This document shows, in pieces, positions 23,111-33,440 of a stretch of 64,000 nt of DNA. Both the position numbers and the translations under genes were made by a program. The notes below the pieces were generated by a model, which worked only from the letters and a program-made list of their open reading frames with translations, did not search any database and was not told where the DNA came from. This DNA is from Amblyomma americanum (Eukaryota; Arthropoda; Arachnida; Ixodida; Ixodidae): NCBI RefSeq assembly GCF_052857255.1, contig NC_135505.1, positions 138,110,343 through 138,174,342 of the forward strand, written 5' to 3'. The stretch's first letter is position 1; every line of letters begins with the position of its first letter.

Positions 23111-26100
23111 CTAGTCCGGTAGTCCACTGGCTGCTGCTGCTGCGCTGGCCCTCCCCACCAGCCAGTGCTGACGGTCAGGATCATCGCTGAGCAGAATAGC
23201 CTCCCACTGCTCCTCCGAGGGGTTGGGAATGGGGTCAACTAAGGGATTATATTGGCATGCCCACACCATATGGTAGAGGTTAGCGACCGCTCCACAATGT
23301 GGACACTGTGGAGAGTATAGTGTAGGGTACCACTGGTGTAATTTAGCTGGTGTTGGGTAGGTGTTGGTTTGTAGTCTCCTAAGGGTGTTCTCTTCTAACT
23401 TGTTGAGGGATTTGTGTGGTGTTGGGTACTCCTTTCTGGCTGTTCTGTATGGCGCAAGATTGTCAGCATACACTGCTAAGCCTATTAGGTCGCGGCACCC
23501 TTCATGGTCATCAGGGGGAGACGTCCGGTATAGAAGAGCTCGGGCATGCCTGTGGGCGGCTTCGTTTCCTCCTGGTAGTTCCAGGTGACCGGGGAACCAG
23601 ATTACTGAGACCTGGTTGGGTGGATGCTTAGTCAGCAATGACAACCCTGACTTGTGAATTAATCCGTTATTGAAGTTTCGACAGGCGTTCTGGGAATCAG
23701 TGAGCACAACGGCGTTGGGGTTAGATGCTACAGCTAATGCAATAGCTGCCTCCTCTGCGTGAGTGGGGTTAGATGTTTTCACCGAGGCGCAGTTCACCAT
23801 CGACCCTGAAGGCGTTGAGACCACAATAGTCATGACTCCATTATTTGGTCCTGCTGCGTCCACGTAAAGGGTGTTAATTTGCTTGTCCCATTTCTTCTGC
23901 AGGGATTCACCTCTTGCTTTCCTCCTCTCGGTGTTATATGCGGGATGCATATTCCGCGGAATGGGGTGCACGTTTATGCGTCTTCTCACATCGCGTGGGA
24001 CCTCTTCCCTTTGGTCAATTGTATAGGGCAGATTAACATGGATTTTATCGAGCAGTTCTCTGCCGGGTTTTGTGAGTGCGAGCCGATTCAGTTGTGAGAA
24101 CCATTGTGCTTCCCACATCTCTTTGAGGGTATTATGTACTCCTAGAGCCATGAGCTTTGCTGTTGGCGTGGAGTTTGGTAGCCCCAGTGCCGTCTTGTAG
24201 GCTTTCCTGATGAGTACCTCCAACTTTTCAATTTCCGACCTGGAGAGGTTAAGGAATGCCGTCCCGTACATTATCCGAGAGATCACGAAAGCTTGCACTA
24301 AGCGGATGGTGTCCCTTTCCTTCATGCCATGGTGTTTATTTCGGATACGATGTATCATGCGGAGGATTTGCTCGGTGGATGTTGTAAGCTTCTTCATAGT
24401 GGTGGTGTTCTGTCGCCCCTGCGGGATATACTGCCCTAGTATCTTGATCTCCGTGGGTTTCTGTACTGGGTGGTTCTCTATATACACCGAGATGTTCTGC
24501 GCTAGGGGTGTCCTCGGGTTCTTCAGGATTAGCAACTCGGACTTTTCCGGCGCACACTGGAGACCTCTCTCCCTGGCGTACCGGTCCACCGTGTCGGCTG
24601 CTGCTTGAAGACGCTCCTCGATCTCGGCGTCACTCCCCGAGTTGCACCAGACAGTGATATCATCCGCATATAATGTGTGTTTGACGCCGGGGATTTCGGA
24701 AAGAAGGCCTGGTAGATCTTTCATAGCCAAATTGAACAAGAGGGGTGACAGTACCGCCCCTTGCGGAGTTCCCCTCGGGCCTAGAGTGATGGGATCTGAT
24801 TTTATTCCACCGAAGTTTATAGTGGCTTGCCTGACTGATAAGAAGTTTTTGATATAGTTGTAGGTTCTTGCGCCACAGTTGGTATCGGCGAGGCTTTGCA
24901 GGATGTTTTTATGTAGAACGTTATCGAACGCTCCTTTCAAATCAAGTGCCAGGATGGCCCTTGTCTGTGACTTGGGAGGTGTCTCAAGGAGGTCTTTGTA
25001 CAGGTACAAGAGGGCGTCCCGTGTCGATAGGTGAGGGCGAAAGCCGAATTGAGTATTAGGTAGGAGGTTGTTTTCTTCTAAGTATCTACTCAGTCTCGTG
25101 TTGATGACCCTCTCTATGAGCTTCCCCAAACACGAGGTCAGCGATATCGGTCGTAGATTATCCAGTTTAAGGGGTTTGTTCGCCTTCGGAATGAACCGAA
25201 CCTCGGCTGTCTTCCAGGATATTGGTAACGTTCCTGTAGCCCAATGCTGCTCGTTGAAGCATTCCACCAGCGCGGTGATGGTGTCATCGCTGAGGTTAAA
25301 TAAGAGCTTCGCTGTTATTTGATCTGGACCTGGAGCTGCATTTTTTCTCATGGCCGCGATTTCTGCTTTGATTTCTTCTTTCGTGAGTGGGAGGTCCAGC
25401 TTGGGATTTGGCAGTCCAGGATACTCCGGCTGTTCCACGACTTGGTCCGTGCACAGATACCTGGTCTTGAGCTTTTCGATCAACTCTGTGTCCGTACCCG
25501 GGGTGGTGTGTACGATCTTCGTGAGCCTGTCTTTAGTGGCCGACTTGCTGCTGCTGGGGTCGATTAGGACACGTAGGAGCTTCCAAGTCTTTGACACACC
25601 TAGCTTCCCCTGAATACCATCGCAGAGCGAATGCCAGTTCTGTCTGGTTAAGGATATGGCATAGGATTCTGCCTTTTTGTTTATCTCCGCTATTTTTTTC
25701 TTGAGTTTGCGGTTAAGCCGTTGTCTGCGCCATCTCTTTGTCAATGAGTGCCTCGCTTCCCATAAATGTAGAAGGTGCGGATCGACCGCTGGGCAATCTT
25801 CTGTCGTGCAGACCTCTTTTGTAAAGGCTTTCAAAGAGTGCACCTCATCTTTAACCCATTCCTCTAGGTCGGTAATAGTATTTGCAGTAGATGCCTGGGC
25901 CTTTCTCCACCTGTCCCAGTTCGTAACTCTTGCGATACCTATTTTGCGCTTGCACGCGTTTGTGCTTATCTCCAGAGAGAGTATGAAGTGATCGCTTCCC
26001 AGGTGCTGTTCGGTATTCTTCCAAATGGCGTTTGGTATGTTCTTGGTGAACGTCAGGTCAGGACATGTATCTCTACTGACACTGTTTCCCAGCCTCGTAG

Positions 26101-26620
26101 GGTAAGTGGGATCGGTGAGGATCGATAACCCCTCTTGCGCCACTACTTCTTCTAGTTTTCTGCCTTTCGGTGTCGCCGCCGGGTAGCCCCATGAAGGGTG
26201 TGGTGCGTTGAAGTCGCCTCCAATCACGCAGGGGGCATGGCCCGCTAAGGTCAGAAATTTCTTTATGAGGGAACCCAATTTTGCGTTCCTGTCTTTTGGA
26301 GGGCTGTATACATTCAATACGTGCGTGCTTGCCGCTCCTCTCTGGAGAGGAAGAATAGTTATATAGCAGTGCGCAACATCCGGCTCGAAAGTGTCGTGCA
26401 ATATGGCAGTGTATAATTTGTGCACTAACGTGGCAGTTAACTGGTCGTGCTGATAAGTCACATAGTCTTGGAGCTTCATAGGCATTAGGGGGGGTTCTTG
26501 AATTAGGATAGCTGCCGGTGGGTCAGATTCCTGAGATAGAAGGAGATTAAGAGCAGCCTGCTTTCTCCTGTATCCCCGGCAGTTCCACTGCCAGATCTTT
26601 ACTCTAGGTTTGGCTGGCAT
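23111..26620 (-). CDS. LINE ORF2: endonuclease, reverse transcriptase, RNase H
   Basis: 1169 codons without interruption from ATG (26620-26618). Apurinic-type endonuclease: WNC at 12-14 (Asn13), QEP at 41-43, GGDFNAPHPSWG at 134-145, SDH at 209-211. Reverse transcriptase: LRPISLTS at 489-496, FGFRPHLST, ALDLKGAFDNVLH at 558-570, TPQGAVLSPLLFN, and YADD at 651-654. RNase H: Asp921, Glu956, Asp975, then GNEAAH with His1023 where Asp is usual. CCHC knuckle: Cys1106, Cys1109, His1117, Cys1122. It nicks target DNA and copies its own RNA in place. The start codon lies within the end of ORF1 (22-nt overlap, other frame), which suggests coupled re-initiation. Confidence 0.95.
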   Translation of the reverse strand: MPAKPRVKIWQWNCRGYRRKQAALNLLLSQESDPPAAILIQEPPLMPMKLQDYVTYQHDQLTATLVHKLYTAILHDTFEPDVAHCYITILPLQRGAASTHVLNVYSPPKDRNAKLGSLIKKFLTLAGHAPCVIGGDFNAPHPSWGYPAATPKGRKLEEVVAQEGLSILTDPTYPTRLGNSVSRDTCPDLTFTKNIPNAIWKNTEQHLGSDHFILSLEISTNACKRKIGIARVTNWDRWRKAQASTANTITDLEEWVKDEVHSLKAFTKEVCTTEDCPAVDPHLLHLWEARHSLTKRWRRQRLNRKLKKKIAEINKKAESYAISLTRQNWHSLCDGIQGKLGVSKTWKLLRVLIDPSSSKSATKDRLTKIVHTTPGTDTELIEKLKTRYLCTDQVVEQPEYPGLPNPKLDLPLTKEEIKAEIAAMRKNAAPGPDQITAKLLFNLSDDTITALVECFNEQHWATGTLPISWKTAEVRFIPKANKPLKLDNLRPISLTSCLGKLIERVINTRLSRYLEENNLLPNTQFGFRPHLSTRDALLYLYKDLLETPPKSQTRAILALDLKGAFDNVLHKNILQSLADTNCGARTYNYIKNFLSVRQATINFGGIKSDPITLGPRGTPQGAVLSPLLFNLAMKDLPGLLSEIPGVKHTLYADDITVWCNSGSDAEIEERLQAAADTVDRYARERGLQCAPEKSELLILKNPRTPLAQNISVYIENHPVQKPTEIKILGQYIPQGRQNTTTMKKLTTSTEQILRMIHRIRNKHHGMKERDTIRLVQAFVISRIMYGTAFLNLSRSEIEKLEVLIRKAYKTALGLPNSTPTAKLMALGVHNTLKEMWEAQWFSQLNRLALTKPGRELLDKIHVNLPYTIDQREEVPRDVRRRINVHPIPRNMHPAYNTERRKARGESLQKKWDKQINTLYVDAAGPNNGVMTIVVSTPSGSMVNCASVKTSNPTHAEEAAIALAVASNPNAVVLTDSQNACRNFNNGLIHKSGLSLLTKHPPNQVSVIWFPGHLELPGGNEAAHRHARALLYRTSPPDDHEGCRDLIGLAVYADNLAPYRTARKEYPTPHKSLNKLEENTLRRLQTNTYPTPAKLHQWYPTLYSPQCPHCGAVANLYHMVWACQYNPLVDPIPNPSEEQWEAILLSDDPDRQHWLVGRASAAAAASGLPD

Positions 26621-28011
26621 GTTGAATCCGTATCGGATGGTTCGTCCACGTGCATTGTACGAGCGAATTTCGACTTATGCCTTTTATACGCAGGTTCCTT
26701 CCGAAGTCCAGAAATTGCCGTCTCCGTGTATCGTCGGTTGTTTGCAATCTGATTTCGAATGTCTTGGAATTGAGCGTTCACATAAATTGGAAAAGCTTGA
26801 AACTCCTCCTTGAAGGACCTCAGTTCTTGGATGATTTGTTGGTAGACCTCGCCTAAGGCAGGCTGGGAGCTAGGTACTGCCTGCTGTTTTTGGTTTTCAG
26901 GAGTCGGCTGAGCTACCGGCGTTATTGCGTTAGTAGTTGCTCGCTTAAGCTCTTGGTTTTGGATTGTTAAAGCGGTCACTTGTTTTTTCAGACTTTCTAT
27001 CTCGTTTTTGAGTGCTGCTAACTCCGTGTTATTCTGAGGGGAGGAGGAGGGAAGGGGAGGCCATTCTGCAAAGCTCACCTTCGAATCTGAAAGCTGGCCC
27101 GAGGACGTCTTCTTCAGCGCCCCGATGGGCTTGTTGAGGTTCTCCTGCCCTTGTTCTTTACCCGCCTCCACTTGAGTGGCGTTCTGGTTGGAGCCTGTTG
27201 CCCGGCGTCTTGAGCTCGAACGGCCGCGAGAGGCGGAACGAGAGTGGGAGACTGATGACGACACTCCTCGCCGTCGCGATGTAGGCTGCCTCTTCTGCCT
27301 CGTCCTGCTCCTGCCTTCTTGATCTTCAAGTTTTGTTGTTGATGACGCGTTTGATGACGCGGTACTAGTGTTCTTGTTCAGCGGTCTCTGGAATTTCTCC
27401 TTGCAGTCTTTTGCGTAAGTCTTGTGTGGACCCTTGCACAGCGCGCAAACGGGTGTACACTCGTGCGTCTCATCTGGACTCGGCGTTCCACAGGTTTGGC
27501 AAGCAGCCCAATTGGGTTTCGGGCAGACGTCTGCTCGGTGACCTGGCGTTCCACAGTTGATACAAGCAGCCCTCGTTTTACGGTAGATGTAGCAGCGGCG
27601 CTCTGACCACCCGTAGTTGACCGTGAAGGGAACCTTCTGCCCGGCGAAGACGATGACTGCCGACGTAGTCTTGCCCAGTCGGCGCGCTCCCAGGATTGTA
27701 TGGCTGGGTGAGGAGACGTCTTGGAAGATAGAGTCATTACTCACTTCAGGCTTGATATTATGTATTACACCCCTGCAAACATCCTCTGGCAAGGCAACGT
27801 AGGCGGTGATCGTTATACTCTTGCCGTCGAGGTACAGACAATTAAGCTTGGCGAGACGGAACGCGTCTTCCTCACAGTGAGTACACACCATTATAATGTT
27901 CTGCTGGCTAACAACGCGCAGCGTTGGCTTTTCTTGTAAAGGGGTGTTGAGGGCTGCTTGGATCCCTAATTCGAGATCGTAGGAGCGTGGAGCCACAGAT
28001 TGCAGATCCAC
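26599..28011 (-). CDS. LINE ORF1: gag-like RNA-binding protein
   Basis: About 470 codons ending in TAA at 26601-26599. Three zinc knuckles: Cys150-Cys153-His158-Cys163, Cys171-Cys174-His183-Cys185, and Cys189-Cys192-His196-Cys203. They are followed by a Ser/Arg-rich basic stretch (about 225-280) and a Leu-heptad coiled coil (about 325-360). This fits the nucleic-acid-binding ORF1 of the I superfamily. The listed start is GTG. The frame stays open for about 40 codons upstream but contains no ATG, while an ATG at 28108 lies in another frame. A 1-nt change in the A4 run at 28045-28048 may have broken the N-terminus of this copy. Confidence 0.85.
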   Translation of the reverse strand: MDLQSVAPRSYDLELGIQAALNTPLQEKPTLRVVSQQNIIMVCTHCEEDAFRLAKLNCLYLDGKSITITAYVALPEDVCRGVIHNIKPEVSNDSIFQDVSSPSHTILGARRLGKTTSAVIVFAGQKVPFTVNYGWSERRCYIYRKTRAACINCGTPGHRADVCPKPNWAACQTCGTPSPDETHECTPVCALCKGPHKTYAKDCKEKFQRPLNKNTSTASSNASSTTKLEDQEGRSRTRQKRQPTSRRRGVSSSVSHSRSASRGRSSSRRRATGSNQNATQVEAGKEQGQENLNKPIGALKKTSSGQLSDSKVSFAEWPPLPSSSPQNNTELAALKNEIESLKKQVTALTIQNQELKRATTNAITPVAQPTPENQKQQAVPSSQPALGEVYQQIIQELRSFKEEFQAFPIYVNAQFQDIRNQIANNRRYTETAISGLRKEPAYKRHKSKFARTMHVDEPSDTDSTCQPNLE

Positions 28012-28224
28012 CGTGGTTTTAGGTCGGATGATGACTTTGTATGGAAAATTCTTGAGACTCGGTAGACGCGGATCTCCCGAAGGACGACAACAGCCATGGC
28101 TGGAACATATGGTCCCGGCGCAACAACGACAGAGCGGCGCAAGCTAAATCCACACCTCCCAAGGAAGAGCAGGAGAAGAAAGAACGCCGAGAGCCTCCTG
28201 CACCGAGACCTTCGCCTGTGCAAA

Positions 28225-28530
28225 GAGCGAAAAGGAAAGCTGACAATATTTCACTGCGAACTTGCAAGCTTCCTTCCCGTTCCCTCGCAGGATTTCCTGT
28301 CTTCAATCGCCTGTACGTTCCGCTATGTGCGAAATAAATATCGGGTTGTTCGTGAACTCATGCCTTGTGTTTCTTATTCTCGTTGTCATCTTCAACTAAT
28401 ACTACTATTGAACGAATATCGTCGCTAGAAGTGTCGACCACCCTGCAAAGCAAAACAGTGAGCCTACAGATCTTGAGACACCTACAGAACTGCGCTCAAA
28501 TTTCGCAATAGAAAAAAAAAATGAAAATTA
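28225..28530. other. target-site flank, no gene recognised
   Basis: Sequence contiguous with 22800-23043 before the LINE inserted. An acceptor-like CCTCGCAG and AAATAAATATC occur, but no exon could be supported. Confidence 0.4.
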
Positions 28531-28813
28531 GTTTTTGGGGAAAGGAAATGGCGCAGTATCTGTCTCACATATCAGCGGACACCTGAACCGCACCGTAAGG
28601 GAAAAAATAAAGGAGGAACTGAGAGAAGAAAGAGGTGCCGTAGTGGAGGGCTCCGGAATAATTTCGACCACCTGTGGATCTTTAACGTGCACTGACATCG
28701 CACAGCACACGGGTGCCTTAGCGTTCGCCTCCATCGAAACGCAGCCGCCACGGTCGGGTTCGAACCCGGGAACTCCGGATCAGTAGCCGAGCGCTCTAAC
28801 CACTGAGCTCCCG
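28531..28813 (-). mobile_element. family A SINE
   Basis: Minus-strand copy with body, B box and A box. The tail is a T/A-rich run instead of (AAT)n, and the head is eroded (GAGCTCCCGC in place of GAGCCACCGC). Confidence 0.88.
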
Positions 28814-30664
28814 CTTATTTTTTTCCCTCCCTCCATCACTCCTCTCACGGCGTGGTTGAGGTGTCCACAGAGTTACATTTGCTAACTTTCCTTTCTTCGG
28901 AATGAATTCACGGCTTATTTGCTCGAGCCAGGCGCCTGTTCAAGAGGAGGAAAATGCAGTACTAGTAGTAGAAAACATTTATTCCAAAAAAGTTAGGATA
29001 GAGAGGCGAAAATAAAGATTTTGGGTGGAGTCCTGATTTCAGGACCCCAATGACCAGGAGGAAAATGGGTATCTGGTCTAATGCTGGAGGGAATGCCAGC
29101 TTTGGATAGTATGCGTTGCCCACTCCTTTTTTTTTGTACACTGATTTTATCCATTTCACATCTATGCAAAAAAAAAGGAAAAAGAACATTAAACTTTCAT
29201 CTCTTCTCACGCATACCTCAAACACTTTCTTGTTTACATGTCCTAAAGAAAAGAGTGGGAGTGGACACCATGATGCTTCAAGCACTGCCTTTCCAATGAC
29301 ATCCCTAGGCACCACAGCGAAGTTATGCATATCACATCATCGCATTAGGGATGACTCGTAATCGTCCTTACAATTTTTTTCGGCAGTCAAGCCCATTCTC
29401 TCCTACTGTACACCCTTTTCGATTACACAACATGCATGACAGCACCTGTGCTGTTTTTCCTCTTGTATCATGATCATCATACTCGTTCACTAAGCCAAGA
29501 AAGGCAGAGCTGATGGCCCGAAGGTCTGCGCAGTTGTAAATGCTGGCTTCTGCGAAGGGGCGTGGCCTTGTCATATTGGTCTCGTCTCAGAATTAACCGG
29601 CTCCAACACTGCAGACGTATGCTGCCTTGACGCCACGGCTCGCATATCCGGTCGCAGAGCAGTATTATCCAGATTGAAAGAGCTGATAGACACCGCAGCT
29701 AAGCAAGATAAAGACATCGTTAATCTCAGCGCTGCATTGCCCCCTAGTCGATAAAGACGTGTATTGAGTGAAAGACTAATTACACGCATACATTCCTCTC
29801 CTGTCTGCGTGCGTCTTCGTCGGCGTTGAAGTTTGTGCAGCACACCGTGCGCAAAAAAATCGAGATCGCCACCAAGGCAAGCCCGACTTGAACCTACGCT
29901 GTCGTTGGTTTGCACACGATCAGATTTGGCGTAAATACTGCGGTTCCGTAGAGAAGGATCAGGTTATCGTCCGCGTTCATGAATCAACCATTACCGCCCC
30001 CTGCACTAAGGCGAGGCAAGCGTGAGCAGCCAGCGATTACTACCCCTTCAAGCAAAGCGTCTCGGAAACTAAATGAAAAAAAAAAAAACAGGGAAGCAAG
30101 ATCTGTTTTTCTTCGCTGCATCTTCGTACTCACCCCGATTATTCGCCGCCGGAGTCGCACGCTACAAACAGCGAACACGAGATCAGCACAGGAGAGCGAG
30201 CGTGCACGTGTCGTTCTTGTGAAACCCAAGACTGCGGTCGCGGCGCCGGAACAAGAGAGTGAGAGGGAAGGAAAAGGGAAAGGGGCTGCTGGCGGAGATA
30301 AAGGCGGGGCTCGCGAGATGTTGAGAGAGAGTGGTGACCTATCACTTTCGCCCCCAGCTCGCCGGCGATAAGGAGATAAGCACCGGCGGAAAGTGGTATC
30401 CTGCTACGTCGGCTGTTTGCCCCGACGCGCTGAAACGAATAGACCACGGGTCTGGCTGTTGCTAGAGGGAAGCAGTATTAGCTGTAACAATAGCTAAAGC
30501 GTGAGGGCTCCTATTCAAAGCCGGCGCTCTCCATGCGAGAAGATGCGGATTGGTCGAAATGGTAATGACGTCAAACGTGGAGCGACGGTTTGGAAGAGTG
30601 ATTAAAACGTCACAAAATTGCGAATGTAAGGTCACAAGGTGACTCAGACGTCACTTTGAACCCG
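28814..30664. other. no gene recognised; CpG-richer block near 29.9-30.6 kb
   Basis: 28965-29080 may be the 3' end of another minus-strand LINE (AATAAA then CTACTACTAG), weakly supported. 29940-30640 is richer in CpG than its surroundings and could be a promoter or first exon. Open frames there are biased in composition and no family was recognised. Confidence 0.35.
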
Positions 30665-30922
30665 TCCGCGGCGGCTGCGTTTTTATGGAGAAAAAACGCT
30701 AAGGCGCCCGTGTGCTGTGCAATCGATGTCAGTGCACGTTAAAGATCACCAGGCGGTCGAAATTATTCCGGAGCCCTCCACTACGGCACCTCTTTCTCCC
30801 TTTCTTCTTTCACTCCCTCCTTTATCCCTTCCCTTACGGCGCGGTTCAGGTGTCCAACGATATATGAGACAGATACTGCGCCATTTCCTTTCCCCAAAAA
30901 ACCAATTATTATTATTATTATT
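30665..30922 (+). mobile_element. family A SINE, head-truncated
   Basis: It starts at CCGCGGCGGCTGCG, just after the B box position, and runs to an (ATT)5 tail. The next 58 bp resemble the pyrimidine-rich core of the repeat at 42.06 kb. Confidence 0.9.
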
Positions 30923-30981
30923 CAATTATCAGTTTTCTCGTTCTTCTTTCCCTCCCTCCTCTATACCTTCCTTGGGCAAAG

Positions 30982-31213
30982 GTTTTTGTTTTTGTTTTTG
31001 TGGGGTTTAACGTCCCAAATCGATTCAGGCTATGAGGAACGCCGTAATGGAGGGCTCTGGAAATTTTGACCACCTTGGGTTCTTTAACGGGCACTGACAT
31101 CGCACAGTACACGGGCCTCTAGCATTTCGCCTCCATCGAAATGCGACCGACGCAGCCGGGATCGCACCCGCGTCTTTCGGTTCAGCAGCAAAGTGCCATA
31201 ATCACTGAGCGAT
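30982..31213 (-). mobile_element. family B SINE
   Basis: A full minus-strand copy with a (TTTTTG)n end, the GTTTAACGTCCCAAA block, and a diverged B box and head ending ATAATCACTGAGC. Confidence 0.85.
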
Positions 31214-31255
31214 AATAGTGAAACTGTCTTGTTTCAAAAAGAAAGGGGCTTTCAG

Positions 31256-31930
31256 GCCGCCACGGTGGCACAGTGGTTATGGTCTTGCATCTCCTTAACC
31301 AGCGTGTCTTTCAAAATCATGGAAAAAGTCATCTACTCCCATGTCATAAACTTTCTAATTTCAACAACTTCCTTCATACGGCTCAACATGCAGTTCGTAG
31401 TGAGCTCTGCTCCGAAACCCAATGGACGTTTCACTAACAATTTGCATGAATGGCAGTTTACCAGTATTCCTCAAGAGAAAAGTATACAACAGTTGTATCT
31501 TATCGGTACTGACCTACGCGGCAGAGACGTGGAGGCTAACAAAAAGGGTTCAGCTGAAGTTAAGGACAACGCAGCGAGCCATGGAAAGGAAAATGGCAGG
31601 TGTAACGTTAAGAGACCGGAAGCGGGCAGAGTGGGCGAGAGAACAAACGCGGGTTAATGACGTCCTAGTCGAAATCAAGAGGAAGGAATGGGCTTGGGCA
31701 AGGCATGTAATGCGAAGGCAAGGTAACCGTTGGTCATTAATAGTAACGGATTAAATTCCAAGAGAAGGCAAGCGTCGCAGGGGGTGGCAGAAAGTTATGT
31801 GGGCGGATGAGATTAGGAAGTGTGCAAGGATACGGTGGCCGCAGCTGGCAAAAAACAAAGGTTAATTGGAGAGACATGGGAGAGGCATTTGCCTTGCAGT
31901 GGGCCTAGTCAGGCTGATGATGATAATGCT
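31256..31930 (+). mobile_element. mosaic of SINE head and two LINE fragments
   Basis: 31256-31285 is a SINE head (GCCACGGTGGCACAGTGG). 31286-31400 reads as a CR1/L2-like reverse-transcriptase piece (TSVSFKIMEKVIYSHV, matching the RPISLTSV...KIMEHI region). 31440-31930 is an RTE-like C-terminus (LKRKVYNSCILSVLTYAAETW, then MERKMAGVTLRDRKRAEW and WARHVMRRQGNRWS) ending in a TGATGATGATAATG tail. The junctions fall inside coding parts, so this is a composite of separate events, not one element. Confidence 0.65.
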
Positions 31931-32039
31931 AACCTGTACCGTAACCTGCAGGCCGAGGCATTAATTTAAGACTTTGCGAAGGCCTATTATTAAAATCTGT
32001 CCTTTAAAACTTACATCCTAATATTCTGGAATAGATTAA

Positions 32040-32322
32040 AGAATTCCAAACTAACCACTCTCACTTCGTTTCAATTATTCACAGCTCAACCGCTCCCTGT
32101 AACATCAGGCGTCCTGCAGGGATCTATACTCAGTCCGTTATTGATCTATCATTTCATTTATCATGCAAAATTAGCATCTATGAATGTAACTTACTGTATT
32201 GTTTCGATCAAATGGCCCCCCAGAAGGTCCTTAATCGCGTCCACTGGTGGCGTGACCTCTGGTTAATGACTCTAAACCGTAGAAGATGTCCACTCGTCCC
32301 GTTCCATCGTCAACACTGACTG
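32040..32322 (+). mobile_element. LINE reverse-transcriptase fragment, CR1/L2-like
   Basis: Reads VTSGVLQGSILSPLL (the SGVPQGSVLGPLLF box). Then, in a shifted frame, comes a NRVHWWRDLWLMTLNRRRCPL block corresponding to the W...WLMxLNxxKC region. It stops where a family A SINE begins. Confidence 0.6.
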
Positions 32323-32503
32323 GTTGGTTGGTTTCTTGGGGGGAAAGGAAATGGCGCAGTATCTGTCTCGTATATCGTTGGACACCTGAACCGCGCCGTA
32401 AGGGAAGGGATAAACGAGGGAGTGAAAGGAGAAAGGAAGAAAGAGGCGCCGTAATGGAGGGCTCCGGAATAATTTCGACCACCTGGGGGTCTTTAACGCG
32501 AAA
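32323..32503 (-). mobile_element. family A SINE, head missing
   Basis: Tail and body are present in minus orientation, ending at GGGGTCTTTAACG. The tRNA-like head is absent. It is joined directly to the LINE fragment on its left. Confidence 0.85.
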
Positions 32504-33440
32504 GCGCATAGTTAAGTGAAATTTTTTTAAGTTGTCGGTTTCATTTTAAGCTAAAAAAAAAGTAACCGCGCTACAGTTACTTTGAACAAAATGGACATTT
32601 TTGAACAAGCTGTAAACCTTTTACACCGAGAATTTTTACTGAAGTTAATAGTAAAAGGAGAGGAAATTTATCTTTGTTAATTGCCAATTCAGCCTCAGTT
32701 AAATGATGTTTTGACCTGTCAAGAAGTTTGCCTACAACTTTGCACTAGTCGATTCCTTGTAGAACGCGTTGTGGTTTTTTGAAGCTTGCCACCAGGTAGC
32801 TGAATACTCTGCATCATGTGCTATTAAAAATTTTATTTCATTTATTAATACCCTCAGGGTCATTTGGCATTACACACGGGCATTACAGGGACTGTTGATT
32901 AACTGCAGCTGTACTTTTGGCATTTCAGATAACTACGTCAGCCCTGCTCGTCAGACCGCTTCAGCGGCACTCCGCTGAAAGCATGGTTGCCTGATGTACC
33001 AGTTTGTGTCATGAACATTGACTGGGCAGTTGACAGTTTATTAAATTCAGTGGCCACAAGCTCTTGCACCTTGCATAACTCTGGTCGCTGTGGGCAAAAA
33101 AAAATGTTTTAACATTTCAGAGCGGGAAACGAGATGTTCTCTCGGCCATAACTACACCAAAGCTGTTCCAGACAAAAATTTTGCAGGACTCTACTAATGC
33201 TACAGCAGCCAGAACTTTTATTACAGTACCTTTTCTCAGCGCAAGAACATGTGCAAGTTGGTTGTTTACGACAGAGCGTCCTATAATTCCGACTGCTACC
33301 TCTGTTGGCACTATACATGTATGTTCTTGCCCAGGTATTTGGGGCAACGTACTCATTCTGATGACTTTTACTCCAAGTGGTTGTGTATTGAATATGGTTA
33401 AGAAGTAGGATTTTTGTCGAGAGTAATATGTCTGTAGTCT
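32504..33440. other. sequence related to 53.5-53.8 kb; possible intron of a zinc-finger gene
   Basis: GCTGTACTTTTGGCATTTCAG at 32908-32928 recurs at 53598-53618 with one difference, and neighbouring segments are alignable by eye. TTTTGGCATTTCAG is a plausible 3' splice site, but no exon downstream could be assigned a family. Confidence 0.4.

Larger units (their letters stand above)
23044..28211 (-). mobile_element. near-complete I-superfamily LINE with target-site duplications
   Basis: A 5168-bp element in minus orientation. It is bounded by a perfect 13-bp direct repeat TCGCCTGTGCAAA at 23031-23043 and 28212-28224. Its 3' end is a (CAAT)4 tail (plus strand TTGA x4, 23044-23059) preceded by an AATAAA signal. 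It carries two ORFs: a gag-like ORF1 with CCHC knuckles, and an ORF2 with endonuclease, reverse transcriptase, RNase H and CCHC. A short simple-repeat tail in place of poly-A and the RNase H domain fit the I superfamily. The exact clade (I, Nimb, Outcast and so on) was not resolved. The intact duplication implies a recent insertion. Confidence 0.93.

Noticed and set aside
29979..30447. Open frames at 30.0-30.4 kb as a protein-coding gene
   Set aside because: Arg/Glu/Gly-biased composition on one strand and Ser/Leu on the other reflect a CpG- and purine-rich block; no family or splice support.
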